A DNA stretch of 64,000 nt from Chara braunii. Lineage: Eukaryota > Streptophyta > Charophyceae > Charales > Characeae. Where the stretch lies: assembly GCA_003427395.1 (NCBI GenBank), contig BFEA01000057.1:4159734-4223733 (forward strand). The letters are read 5' to 3'. A program made the position numbers and the translations under genes. Shown one piece after another: positions 44,762 to 54,556 of this stretch. The notes beneath the pieces are model-generated. The model was not told where the DNA came from and searched no databases. It was given only the letters and a program-made list of their open reading frames with translations. Each line of letters begins with the position of its first letter. Within the stretch, counting starts at the first letter, position 1.

Positions 44762-45760
44762 ATGGATGGAATGGGTGGTTGGCATTGTGCAAATAGAAAT
44801 GTGGCTAGGGAACAACATATGAATGATCGAATGTTCAGGGGATGGAGACCAAGACAACTCAAAGGGGGAGTAGAAATGTCTGTACCGTCAAGAAACGAAT
44901 GGAGAGGAACTATGTGCGACTGGGCCGGGATAAAAATTGCTTCCGAACTCTCTTACCTATGGGTAGAACGAATATGGAACCCAGTAAAAGAGGAGGAAGG
45001 ATGAAACGAGGTAGCCGAAGGGAATATGGGATCCCTTGGGACAATCTGCTTGTCACGAAAAGGCTGACATTTGTTTTGTGTAATGGTAGCATCCGGATAG
45101 GACCCGATAAGGATCTTATGAGAGGTCAAGCAGTGGACCCGAAGCAAGGTGGTTAAATTCGCCAACGAAGGGTGGGATGAGATTAGCGATAGGATCGTAA
45201 TGGGAGGATGGGAGGAACTCAGATTGTCGTGTCAGTCAGCCGAGGCCCGGGTACCATACTTTATGGCGAACTGGTTTGGAGGATACGAGCATATTTTCAG
45301 AGTAGCATAGTCCCTGTACGAGATAAAGCTGAAGTTTTTGTGGCTGACCGATGAATTCTACAAAATTTTGGCGTCTGGGACGCGTCCATGACGAAGGATC
45401 GTTGTACGTGTCGGAGGAGGGATGGCGCAACTTCGGGATCACATCGGTGTTCGGGGACGACCCCCTGTACATCTTCGAAGGAGCCTGACAGATAACATGG
45501 CGAAAAAGATTCGAGTTTGCGGACCCCGAGCGGGATGACGTGACAACCGAAGTGAGCACCGTCATGGCAGAAACCTTCACTTGCCAAATGAAAATGTACG
45601 AATGAGATTGTCACCCTTCCTGCCACGACGGATGGGGGGCGTGCAACGCGTTAAGCAGGCAGTGGTGGCGTTAGCCAGTTTGGACTTTGAGGAAGCCTTG
45701 ATGTATCGCGAGTATTATCGGGCCTTCTTAGAGATGGGGCCATACTGCGCGCAGTAGTGA
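44762..45760 (+). pseudogene. unknown coding relic, second segment
   Basis: Plus-strand pieces in changing frames. At 44,762-45,004 there is GMDGMGGWHCANRNVAREQH and so on. At about 45,330-45,390, LKFLWLTDEFYKILASGT shifts by one base into RVHDEGSLYVSEEGWRNFGI (to about 45,487). Next comes QITWRKRFEFADPERDDVTT (45,489-45,605), then LASLDFEEALMYREYYRAFL (about 45,670-45,735). Frame changes with preserved protein character show a dead coding sequence. No domain known to me. Best reading: the same unknown family as 43,392 and 46,003. Confidence 0.45.
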
Positions 45761-46002
45761 TAGTAAGACCAAGAATCCCGCTAATCAGTGATGAAGTTCT
45801 ATGGGGGGTCATTAGGCGTGAAGTAAGCCGCAGACTGACATACATAGACGACGTGTATTGACTGTTCGAGCTACCAGATGAAGAGGTAATCTCACAATGA
45901 GGAACGGAACAAGGACGATGGTGAGGGCAGATAGGAAAAAGGAAGAGACAAAAGGGAGGAAGGTAGCAAGCAGACCTTTGAGAACATAAAGGAAGTCGGG
46001 CT

Positions 46003-46330
46003 ATGTTTAGTTTCTTTTTGGACTATGTAGGAGCTCGCCGACCGACAATGGCAATAAGACGCGTTCAAACGCCGCGACAACCCGAGCACCCTAGCCCACC
46101 TAGGGAGAGTGGCAATGGATGGGACGTGTTACTTTCTGCGAGCTATGAGTTTCGGGGGATCGATGTGGAATGGCGAGCCGTAACCCTGGGAAGGAATAGC
46201 GCCATCATGATGGTGGAGTGTCTTTGGAGCGGTATGAGGTTTAAACCACCAGTACCTCGCCCAGCAAAAAAAAAAGTCGCGGTCGTTAACGCGCCGCGAC
46301 TTTCGGGGGTCGGGGACTTGAACGACCGGC
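46003..46330 (+). pseudogene. unknown coding relic, second copy of the first domain
   Basis: The frame starts at MFSFFLDYVG and has NGWDVLLSASYEFRGIDVEW followed by RAVTLGRN and MMVECLWSG. Spacing resembles DGVSVILEKG...AVMLDEGD...WIETLWT at 43,430-43,560. After about 46,330 it runs into A-rich and CT microsatellite DNA, so only an N-terminal part remains. Start chosen as first ATG. A further relic begins upstream at about 45,900. Confidence 0.4.
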
Positions 46331-46450
46331 AGGAGCTCTTTCTCTTTAGAAAAAAAAATAACCCAAAAAAAAAAAAAACGAGATACCACTTCAAAAAACA
46401 AGAAAAGAAAAAAGAAAAAAGAAACAATAAAATTCAAGGGCACGGGGATA

Positions 46451-46451
<1 letters not shown>

Positions 46452-46519
<68 letters not shown>

Positions 46520-46623
46520 CGCGCGCGGTTGCTACGCTACTAAAATTGTGAAAATTGGGAATGAATCTACCGCCATAAGACAGCATGATTCATTCGCGTC
46601 CCTCAGTCGACTCCCCCGCAGTG

Positions 46624-46692
<69 letters not shown>

Positions 46693-46726
46693 CGCATTGC
46701 ACGGCTGGCCGCGTCGAATGCGGCGC

Positions 46727-46759
<33 letters not shown>

Positions 46760-46860
46760 GCGCACGCGCTTTTGCTAGCGCGACTACCATGAAAAATGGG
46801 AATGAATCTTCCGCTACAAGGCGGCAAGATTCATTCACTTTTTTATAGTGTGGACTGCCC
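46452..46860. repeat. GA/CT foldback unit, third copy
   Basis: CT tract 46,452-46,504, alternating GC tract 46,504-46,526, GGGAATGAATCTACCGC hairpin region, GA tract 46,628-46,689, CACGGCTGGCCGCGTCGAA, CT tract 46,728-46,759, then GCTTTTGCTAGCGCGACTAC and a second hairpin unit (46,798-46,835). It is cut by the gap at 46,861. Same layout as 22,280-22,935. Ser/Leu or Arg/Glu frames through it are artefacts. Confidence 0.8.
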
Positions 46861-46905
46861 NNNNNNNNNNNNNNNNNNNNNNNNNNNNNNNNNNNNNNNN
46901 NNNNN
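46861..46905. other. assembly gap (45 N)
   Basis: A run of N between the foldback unit and a G-rich island. Confidence 1.
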
Positions 46906-47030
46906 GCGGGGGTGGCGGGGTTGGGGCAAGGCCGGGGTTATTTTCGCGGGGGCGGGGGTCGGGTAGCCCCGCGGCGGGGGTCCGGGGTTGAAACCTACCC
47001 CGGCTTGGGCCCCGGGGATCCCCGCGTGAC
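46906..47030 (+). repeat. G-rich island, quadruplex-forming
   Basis: GGGGG, GGGG, GGGG and GGGG runs follow within about 33 bases (46,907-46,940), with more to 46,990, then a C-rich side (CCCCGG near 46,998, GGGCCCCGGGG near 47,007). Very unlike its neighbours in composition. It directly follows a gap, so it may be a mis-joined or foreign piece. Confidence 0.8.
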
Positions 47031-47792
47031 AACGCTGGTTGGGACTGACAGGTCCCTAATGTGACCTCATTACTCCGGATTTAGTGGAGATTAATCCGGA
47101 GTAAAGAGATATGGCCCTTGCGGCATTATCTCAACAATATCCGAATTAAGAAGGCAAAAATGAAAAAAAAAACAAAAGAGAGTGGACAGTTTTTTTTTTA
47201 GATCATGGATCTTAGATCTGATCTCATAGAGGAGATAATATGATCGTTTTTTTGTGGGGCCATCTCAAACGGTCAACTCCGGAATGAGTTGGCATCCCAA
47301 AATGGTAAGAAACAAAATAAAGAAAAAAATGAAACAGTGATTTGGTCGAAAATGGAAGCCAAATGCACCAGAAATTGAAAAAGTGAGTCATTGGGCTCAA
47401 ATTTGAAGCAAGGACCATTTGGGACTAGCTCGGATTAATGTTGGCCTTAGATCCATGCCAGATCCAAGGCTGAAAATGCACCGAGGCACATGAAAATGCC
47501 TCGGCCTATTCAAATTGGGGTAGGACTAGAGAAAATTGAGATTTCTTTCAAGTAGGGCTACCCCTTGAATATTCGGACCCAAGATGCAACTTCTGAAAAT
47601 GAAAATGAGGCATGAGTAGGCTATAGAGGCAGTTCGAGTTGGTACCAACCACTCGGATTGCGTGTACTTGGCCAAAACGAGGCTCAGGTACCCCCAGAGA
47701 GGCCTACTAGTGAGAGGAAGCCTTGGGGGTACCTTGGTTCACTTTGGGGCACATGGAGAGGCCCATGGGTTGGCCGAAGTATTGTGCCCAGC

Positions 47793-47801
47793 CTATATAA
47801 G
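47793..47801 (+). promoter_or_regulatory. candidate TATA box of family C
   Basis: CTATATAAG, with the inverted copy showing CTACATAAG near 1,503. About 35 bases on lies GCCCGCCACACT, kept in both copies, a possible start region. Supports reading family C as an LTR. Confidence 0.5.
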
Positions 47802-48007
47802 TTAGGGGAGCAGCCCGCCACACTTACATTTGTATGAGGCAAGAACATGCTGCCTGCATTATCTCTAGAGAGCATCACACTCAACCAGAGTGAGAGGAGG
47901 AGAACAGTTGTCCGTTTGGGAGTTTGGAGGAGGTTGTAGCCTAAGGAAGAGAGCATTGACACTAGTAGAGGTTATGCCCGTTGGGGGGTGATCCGCCATA
48001 GCCCTTA

Positions 48008-48335
48008 GGCTGCGTGGGAGATAGGAAGGCTAGTAGGAGTCCCCTCAACCTTCCTAGAGGGAAGGACTCTATAGCCTTAGTGCTAGGGGTTTGCCATAGC
48101 CTGGGAGAGACTAAGGAAGGAAGAAGGAGGAAGCCATAGCTGGGCAACAATTGTGCAGAGAGAGGCCCTCAGGCTGCGTGGAAGATAGGAAGGTTAGTAG
48201 GAGTCCCCTCAACCCTCCTAGAGGGAAGGACTCTATAGCCTTAGTGGTAGGCGTTTGCCATAGCCTGGGAGAGACTAAGGAAGGAAGAAGGAAACCATAG
48301 TTGGGCAACAACTGTGCAAAGAGAGGGGAAATTTC
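48008..48335 (+). repeat. 164-bp tandem duplication
   Basis: Two units start at 48,008 and 48,172 (GGCTGCGTGGGAGATAGGAA and a variant). Copy 1 of family C has one unit, so the duplication is younger than the split of the copies. Confidence 0.9.
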
Positions 48336-48414
48336 ACCAAGATTGGCAACCCAACTTCAAGACACTAGAGGAGGTGAGTGGAAAAAAGGAGGAGGTGCTC
48401 CGTTTCTTCATCAC

Positions 48415-48560
48415 CTTCCTCTTCCTCTTCTTCTTCCTCTTTTTCTTCTTCTTCTTCTTCTTCTTCTTCTTCTTCTACTACTTCTTCTTCTTCCTCTTCT
48501 TCTTCCTTTTCTTCGTCTTCTTCTTTTTCTTCTTCTTCACTATCCTCTACTTTTCTTCCC
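48415..48560 (+). repeat. (TTC)n microsatellite
   Basis: Imperfect TTC/CTT tract, partner of the GAA/GAC tract at 981-1,063. Confidence 0.95.
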
Positions 48561-48709
48561 TCTTCTAACTTCTGCAAGGAATATAAGGGAGAACGATCTA
48601 CAAAAAGCCAAGTTGCGAAATCACACAGATGTCCAAGTAGTCGTGTAGAAGCAGAGAGCACAAATGCACCGAGATTCCATCCAAATAAGAACAATACAAT
48701 AAACTCATG

Positions 48710-48930
48710 ATCCAATGTTCAAGCCCTCAGGCCACACCAATACAGTATCCAATGTCACTCCTTTCTGTCCGGCACCCAGTGCCTAGCCTAAAGTACTTGC
48801 CTATCCTACGACATCCGCATTCACGCAACAGGATGACTTCAGACTTTGAAGACCAATGTACATGACGTCAACACCATAGCTGACCTCCCCTCATGCACCA
48901 AGTACGTACCTCGTCTCCGCTCATCAGACT
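48710..48930. other. no gene seen
   Basis: Short unique-looking segment between family C and the LTR-like flank of the minus-strand chromovirus copy. Nothing recognised. Confidence 0.5.
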
Positions 48931-49584
48931 CCACTGCCCAGCATCGCCCCTCTCACCTCACGCACACCCGCACACGCCCTGGCCGCTAACGTAGCACACA
49001 GCCTCTTACGCAACAACGCAGCAGCGTGACCGCAATACCTGCGTGGGCCAAAATGCCTGACCCTGGTTGCCTCCTTCCCTATATGGTAGTCGCAGCCTCT
49101 GTTTGGTTGCGTGTGGCCTGGCTGGGAAGCTTCCGAGAGCTTCCGATCAGGCCCCAGTGCCTGTGTCCAGGCCCAGCTGCGCACTTTAGGGCCTGGGCCC
49201 TTTACAATTGGGCAAGAGCAGTATTTCCAGACTTGGGCTGTTTGCTGCATTTGCACCCGCGGTATGTACGTCGACAATGCTGCTTTTTGGTAGGCCCGTA
49301 GCCAATTCGTGATGTATGTACTTTGCATTGTGTGTGTGTGCCCATGCGTAACTTCCACGACCTGGACGCAACTGTACAGTGCAGCACAGGGAGGCTCATG
49401 TTTCCTCTCAACCAATTTGCGTGCTGCAAATGCCTGAGTACCCATTTATGAAAAAATTCAAAATTTGGCCTCTCGTGAATATTCAGACCCGCCTTCACTT
49501 AGGGCGGGCACGGGGTTTGCTGAGGGCCTCAGCCCAAAACATGTGCATGTATGATAAGGTCCCTGTGAGGGCTCCTTCCTTGCA
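48931..49584 (-). mobile_element. LTR-like flank of the minus-strand chromovirus copy
   Basis: On the minus strand, a purine tract (AAGAGGGATGGAA) is followed at 49,584 by TGCAAGG, an LTR-like start after the pol end. Diverged similarity to 53,836-54,451 is visible, for example GGCCTGATCGGAAGCT against GGCCTATCAGAAGCTT. The far end is uncertain; TACTTGGTGCATGAGG (minus) near 48,905 parallels TACCTGGTGCTTGAGG at 54,450. Confidence 0.55.
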
Positions 49585-49622
49585 TTCCATCCCTCTTAGC
49601 TTCGAAAGTCCGCTGAGATGCT

Positions 49623-50189
49623 TCAAGCTGGTGCCTTCCCCTTCAGTCTTCGCTCGTACTCGGCCACGATCGGAGGAGCTTTCTTGACAAGTTGCTCTCT
49701 TGTGAACCATCGATCTTCCTTAGGAGCTGTGTGATGCCTGAAACGTACCCTATATTCTGTCATAGGTTTAGGCGGTCTTCCTCGGCCAGTTAGCTTGGGA
49801 ACAGGTATGTCTCTGTGTTCTAGGATATTGTCGACGTCCACGTGATCATCCATGGTTGGGGGAAGCATTGATCTCCTTGATGGGAATTGTTGTGTCTCAG
49901 CGAAATGTGCAAGCTTTGTGGCGTGAAGCACAGGGTAGGTGTGTAGGTGCCCAGGGATTCGAATCACGTACGAGGGACCATCGAAATCACTACCCATAAT
50001 GTCTAAGACTTCCCGGGGACCGAAATACTGAGGCATTAGTTTCCTAGAGATCCTGAACTCCCGTCCCAACTCACTAGCCTTGACCCAGACACGTTTCCCT
50101 ACCTGAAATGTGGACCGTCGGCGATGCTTGTTCTCGAAAGCAATTATTGTTTCCTGATATTTCTTAATGTGTTCGACAGTTTGCTGCAA
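49623..50189 (-). pseudogene. integrase C-terminus with GPY/F and chromodomain-like tail
   Basis: A 188-codon minus-strand frame. It contains RRSTFQVGKRVWVKASELGR (residues about 24-43), YFGPREVLDI (GPY/F-type motif, about 55-64), IPGHLHTYPVLHATKLAHF, and a tail YRVRFRHHTAPKEDRWFTRE followed by a helix EYERRL. The tail has the three-strand-plus-helix pattern of an integrase chromodomain, which in chromoviruses directs insertion to marked chromatin. The frame ends KGKAPA just before the purine tract and LTR-like start. It is the best-preserved piece of this copy; the plus-strand copy at 53,227-53,790 is its counterpart. Confidence 0.85.
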
Positions 50190-50943
50190 CAGCTTCTCTT
50201 ACTGGACACCGAATTCTATGGTTCCAGGGGTCGTAGCAGTTCAATTTTCAGGCAGGAGGAAGTCTAGAGCAGATTTGGGCTTCCACCCCAAATGCAGCTG
50301 ATTAAGACTGGCATCGGTGGTGCTATGTACAACGTTGTTGTGCAAACTGGCGATGAGAGACAACTTCTCATCCCAATCATCCTGGCTTGATATAATGCCT
50401 CAGCAGATGCTACACCACGCGGTTCATCTATTCAGCCTGCCCATTGGCTTCAGGATGATTCCCTGAAGTCATTTGGAGTTGGTTGCCCATCTGCTCAGCG
50501 ACCTTTTTCCACATCTCACTGGTGAACTGGACATAACAATGGTCTTTGGCAGTCCAAAATCATGCACCCAACTATCCATGAATAACTTGATGATGTGCTC
50601 AGTCCAGGTTGTCTCTAGCATGGCAATAAGTCTAGCATACTTAGTGAACCTATCAACTATGACGAAGATATGCCTCTTGCCACTCTTGCTGGTCACGAGG
50701 GTATCCATGAAGTCCACGGAAACACTATCCCGGACTAGCAGGAATGGGTAGAGGCTTTAACAACTCAAGCGGAGCTCGAGTCTGCGGTTTGTCCCACCGA
50801 CAGACCTGACAGGTTCGCATGTACTTTTTTGTATCGTCAAGCATGTTAGGCCACCAGAATCGTTGTACCAGGTTAGTTAAAGTCTTCTTATAGCCAAAAT
50901 GCCCTGTTGCATCATGACACTCACCTAAAAATAAACTACGCAT
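50190..50943 (-). pseudogene. integrase HHCC and catalytic core, frameshifted
   Basis: The minus frame 50,943-50,725 has ECHDATGHFGYKK and CQVC, an intact H-X4-H...C-X2-C zinc domain. Frame 50,717-50,469 has MDFMDTLVTSKSGKRHIFVI with the first Asp and FGLPKTIV. Compared with the plus copy, 11 bases are missing right after TIV (near 50,540), removing the segment with the second catalytic Asp and shifting the frame. The Glu region (GNHxEANGQAE type) survives near 50,440-50,470 in another frame. The copy is inactive for integration. Confidence 0.8.
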
Positions 50944-50963
50944 AATCTTTCTAGATGGAAAAA

Positions 50964-51485
50964 CTAATATCTTGCCTTCTCAAGGAAGAGCAACCCATCC
51001 ACCATCACAAACTCATCAGTTGTGGCCTTGTTTTGGGCCTCAAGTTTGCGAATGATGTCCATCGTGACAGGGTCTTCCTTGTAGGCTTCCACCAAGGATC
51101 GAGTTATATTGTCAGATAAGTCAAACTCGGTAATGAGCGCACCTAGGTAGTCTGCCCTATGTGACAACGCATCAGCAACCTCGTTGTACTCTCCCTTCAC
51201 ATAGTCTAGTTTGAAGTCATATTGATCTATGACTTCAATTCAACGTTTGAGTGCATCGGAGAGAACAGGTTGTGTCTTAATCCACTTGAGTGTCTGATGG
51301 TCAGTTCTCAAATAGAAGAACCTTCCCAATAGATAGTACCTCCAGTGGACAAGTGTCTTATAGAAGGCGTAGAGTTCCCTTTCGTAGGTGGACTTCGCCA
51401 ACTTCTTTGATGGCATAAGTTTGTCATCGTGTACCTTGATGACATACTTATCTTCAGTAGAACTGTCGAGGAGCACGTTGGTCAT
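50964..51485 (-). pseudogene. RNase H fragment (5'-truncated)
   Basis: Two minus frames. At 51,485-51,240: KLAKSTYERELYAFYKTLVH and WRYYLLGRFFYLRTDHQTLK, with the RNase H Glu and Asp positions (YERELYA; RTDHQTL). At 51,200-50,964: EYNEVADALSHRAD with the last RNase H Asp, then the linker to integrase. Everything upstream (RT, protease, gag) is missing; plus-strand RT sequence begins about 20 bases away in the opposite direction. Confidence 0.85.
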
Positions 51486-51499
51486 TTAGACAAAGTCCT

Positions 51500-52774
51500 T
51501 AGTCTCCTTTAGCAGTACAAGTTCAAGATCAACGACGAGAAGTGTGAGTTTGGCCGCACTCGTATCTTTTACTTGCGTCATGAGATTTCCGTAGAGGGAT
51601 TGAAGCCTGATGATGTGAAGGTGGCCAAAATTTGTGACTGGCCGTGTCCCCAGTCTGTGACTGAGATGAGGTCTTTCTTAGGGATGACCGGCTAATATCG
51701 CAAGTTTGTGAAAAACTATAGCATAGTGGCCGCACCTTTGACGGACCTGACACGCCTTGACACCCCATGGGAGTGGACAAACAGGTGTAAGGCTGCTTTC
51801 AGACATTTGAAGCATGCTCTCACACACTATGAGGTCTTGAAACTTCCCGATCCTAACAAGCCGTTTATAGTAACCACGGATGCTAGCCAATATGGCATAG
51901 GCGCCGTGCTCGCGCAGCAAGAGGGCCTGAGTTGAGGCATGTCAAATACATGTCCAAAAAGATGCCCTCTCAGAAGTTGGCCAAGTCCACTTATGAGAAA
52001 GAGCTCTACGCGATTTATAAAGCCCTAACCCACTGGAGGCACTACCTCCTTGGGAGGTTCTTCTACGCCAGGACTGATCATTAGACCCTGAAGTGGATGA
52101 GAACCCAACCAGTTCTCTTCGATGCATTGAAACGATGGATCGAAGTCATTGAGCAGTATGACTTCGACCCTCAGTACATCAAAGGAGAGTACAACCGAGT
52201 TGCAGATGCGTTGTCGTGTAGGCCAGACTTCCTTGGTGCGCTGATCACTGAGTTTGGACTTGCGGACAGTGTTACTCGCTCTTTGGTGGAAAACTATCGC
52301 GAGGATCCGTTTATGGTCGAGAATCCGAGATCATACGCAGACTCGAGGCCGAAAGGCAAAGCGACTTCAGCCGAGTTTGAGTTGGTCAACGGCCTACTGT
52401 TCCTTGAGAAGGCCGGAAATAAATGTCCGTGTGTGCCCAATCGGGAGTCTTTGCGTAGTTTATTTCTAGGTGAGTGTCACGATGCCACAGGATATTTTGG
52501 CTATAAAAAGACTGCAGCCAACTTGCTGGAGCAGTTCTGGTGGCCCACAATGATGAGAGACGCCAAGCTGTACGTGGAGACCTGTCAGGTATGTCAGAGA
52601 GACAATCCACGTGCACACGCCCCTCTTCGGCTTCTCAAGCCCCTTCCGATACCGGAAAGGCCTTATGAGAGCCTGTCCATGGACTTCATGGACACACTGG
52701 TCACCAGCAAGAGTGGAATGCGTTATGTCTATGTCATTGTGGATAGGTTAGGTTTAGTAATTATGCTAGGTTAG
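51500..52774 (+). pseudogene. RT thumb, RNase H and integrase N-terminus (chromovirus, plus copy)
   Basis: It starts inside RT at about 51,507 with KFKINDEKCEFGRT, then GMTG-stop-YRKFVKNYSIVAAPLTDLT (thumb), VTTDASQYGIGAVLAQQEG (first RNase H Asp, 51,870-51,930), and a frame shift before STYEKELYAIYKALTH. The 225-codon frame (52,097-52,774) covers NRVADALS (last RNase H Asp), the integrase zinc domain and the first core Asp (SMDFMDTLVTSK). The zinc domain is H128-X4-Y133...C163-X2-C166: the second His is Tyr, so one zinc ligand is lost. A five-base insertion near 52,750 ends the frame at VIVDR. Confidence 0.85.
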
Positions 52775-53790
52775 TCGCTATGCCTGCAACAGTTAAGACT
52801 AAGTACGTAATCGAGTTGTTCAAGGAAAACTTAGTCAGGGATTTTGGATTGCCAAAGTCTATTGTGAGTGACTGGGACGTGCGATTTACTAGTGAACTCT
52901 GGAAGGCTGCAGCTGCAGAAGAGGGTACACAACTGTAGATGACCTCCGGGAACCACCTAGAGGCAAACGGGCAAGCAGAGCAGCTGAAACGCGCTGTACA
53001 ACAACTGTTGAGGCATTACATTCAGTCCAACCAGGTGGACTGGGATGAGAAACTGGCTCTCATAGCCAGCCTGTACAACAATGTTGTGCACAGTGCAATA
53101 GGGGTGAGTCCAAACAGCCTGCTACTGACATTCAAGCCTAGACTGCCACTAGACTTCCTACTACCTGAGAATCAGCCGACAACTACACCTGGTACACTAG
53201 AATTTATATATTGATATGAACACTTCATGCAGCAAGCGATAGAAAAGATGCACAGAACACAGGTGACAATGATAGAATCTAAGAACAAGGACCGCCGCCC
53301 ATCTACATTCCAGGTAGGGGACAGAGTTTGGATCAAGTCCTTAGAACTGGGACAAGAGAACGGGATATCCCGTAAGTTCATGCCACAGTACTTCGGACCC
53401 TGGGAGGTTTTGGATATTGTCGGGGATGATCTGGACGGACCATCATATGTCGTTCATATCCCTGGTCACCTTCGCACTTACCCTGTCTTTCACGCCTCCA
53501 AACTAGCACCTTTCGAGGAAACTGATCAGTTTTCCACACGTCGCTCAATGCTGCCCCCAACCATGGACGAAAAAGTCGACATCGACGACATCGTGGACCA
53601 CAGGGAAATGCTGGTTCCAAGACCGACAGGCAGGGGACGTCCTCCGAAGCCGAAGCTGCAGTACCGAGTTCGGTTCAGACATCACACTGATCCAAAGGAG
53701 GATAAATGGTTCACACGGGAGGAACTGATGCAGACCGCACCTCAGGTTGTCACCCACTATGAGAAGTTGCTCCAGCAAGGAAAGCGCTAG
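52775..53790 (+). pseudogene. integrase core, GPY/F and chromodomain-like tail (plus copy)
   Basis: After the frame shift the core continues: FGLPKSIVSDWDVRFTSELW (second Asp, about 52,845-52,900), a stop, then GNHLEANGQAEQLKRAVQQ (the Glu, about 52,950-53,000), giving D,D-35-E-like spacing. A stop at about 53,212 precedes the 187-codon frame 53,227-53,790, with RVWIKSLELGQ, YFGPWEVLDIVGDD (GPY/F), VPRPTGRGRPPKP and the tail YRVRFRHHTDPKEDKWFTRE plus helix. The three integrase acidic residues are all present but split by stops. The purine tract and LTR-like start (53,836) follow. Confidence 0.85.
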
Positions 53791-53835
53791 ATTGAATGAA
53801 CTTCTCAGAGGATTAGTGAAGTATGGAGGAAAGAA

Positions 53836-54451
53836 TGTGAGGCTCAAGGCCTCAATCTGTGCTATTGGGCCCTATTTTCTGTACTGTCGGCCTCCCTAAG
53901 TGAAGCCAGGCTCGACCCAGGGCCAACATGCCTATTTTTGGGGTCATCACGCAACTGGGTAAATTCAGGCAGTTGCGCAGCGCCAGTTGGTTAAGAGCGC
54001 CCAAGCCCAGGCTGCCTCTTTCGAATGTAACTGAGGCAGGCCCTAGGCCAGATTCGAAACATGGACCGAATACAGGCCGCGGGCAGTTGGACATGGGCAA
54101 CCACCACAGGCCCAGGGCCTGTTTTGTTTGGACTGGGGCTCAACCTCTCTGGGCCTATCAGAAGCTTCTGGGCAGGGGCCCAACGCAGCCAGGCTGCATG
54201 CAAGCATGCAGGTCACTTCCATTTAGGAAAGTGTCTGCCCACGCATTCGGCATTCGGGCACTGGCTGCATGCTGAGCAAGAGCTGTTGCGCTAACGTTGG
54301 TCAGCGCTCGCTCGCTCACATGCGAGCTGGATGAGCAGGCAGCCATAGCTGAGTTGCGCTGCTGTAAGCTAGATGGGGCGCATGGTGGTCCTTGGGTGCA
54401 CGTGGCATTTGTGAATGGGGGATCGAGGTTGTGAGTGATACGAGAGACATA
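53836..54451 (+). mobile_element. LTR-like flank of the plus-strand chromovirus copy
   Basis: A purine tract (ATGGAGGAAAGAA) directly precedes TGTGAGGCTCAAGG at 53,836. Diverged similarity to the minus-strand flank (48,931-49,584) supports an LTR. Its right end is set at the exon-like segment; the true end is uncertain. A GCCAGTTGGTTAAGAGCGCC segment (53,979) looks like a tRNA D-arm but belongs to the repeat. Confidence 0.6.
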
Positions 54452-54556
54452 CCTGGTGCTTGAGGCGAACGCCATTGGCCGAGATCTGCTCGTACTTGGG
54501 GAAGTTGTTGACCTCACGAGCGGCATTGTAGATAGGCTAGATAGGATCCGCCATTT
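54452..54556 (-). pseudogene. exon-like fragment with splice donor
   Basis: On the minus strand ATGGCGGAT (54,556) opens a frame with TAG as the sixth codon. An open, protein-like stretch follows: IYNAAREVNNFPKYEQISAN, then GVRLKHQ. It ends in CAG, directly followed by GTATGT, a canonical plant-type 5' splice site (54,452-54,447). ACAAATGGCG is a fair start context. I do not recognise the protein. Either a captured or broken first exon of a host gene, or chance. The stop at codon 6 makes it non-functional unless translation starts elsewhere. Confidence 0.35.

Larger units (their letters stand above)
47035..48710 (+). repeat. family C repeat, copy 2, second part (with TATA box)
   Basis: Inverted partner of about 843-2,290. 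Landmarks: AGGTCCCTAATGTGACCTCA (47,050), the hairpin GCAGTTCGAGTTGGTACC...GGATTGC (47,629-47,661), GGGGGTACCTTGG (47,724), the TATA box, and the TTC tract (48,415-48,560). It would join 40,238 if the intervening DNA were removed. Confidence 0.75.

Noticed and set aside
53979-54045. tRNA-like D-arm GCCAGTTGGTTAAGAGCGCC with a later TTCGAA
   Set aside because: No cloverleaf can be completed, and the matching LTR-like flank has a diverged version, so it is part of the repeat.
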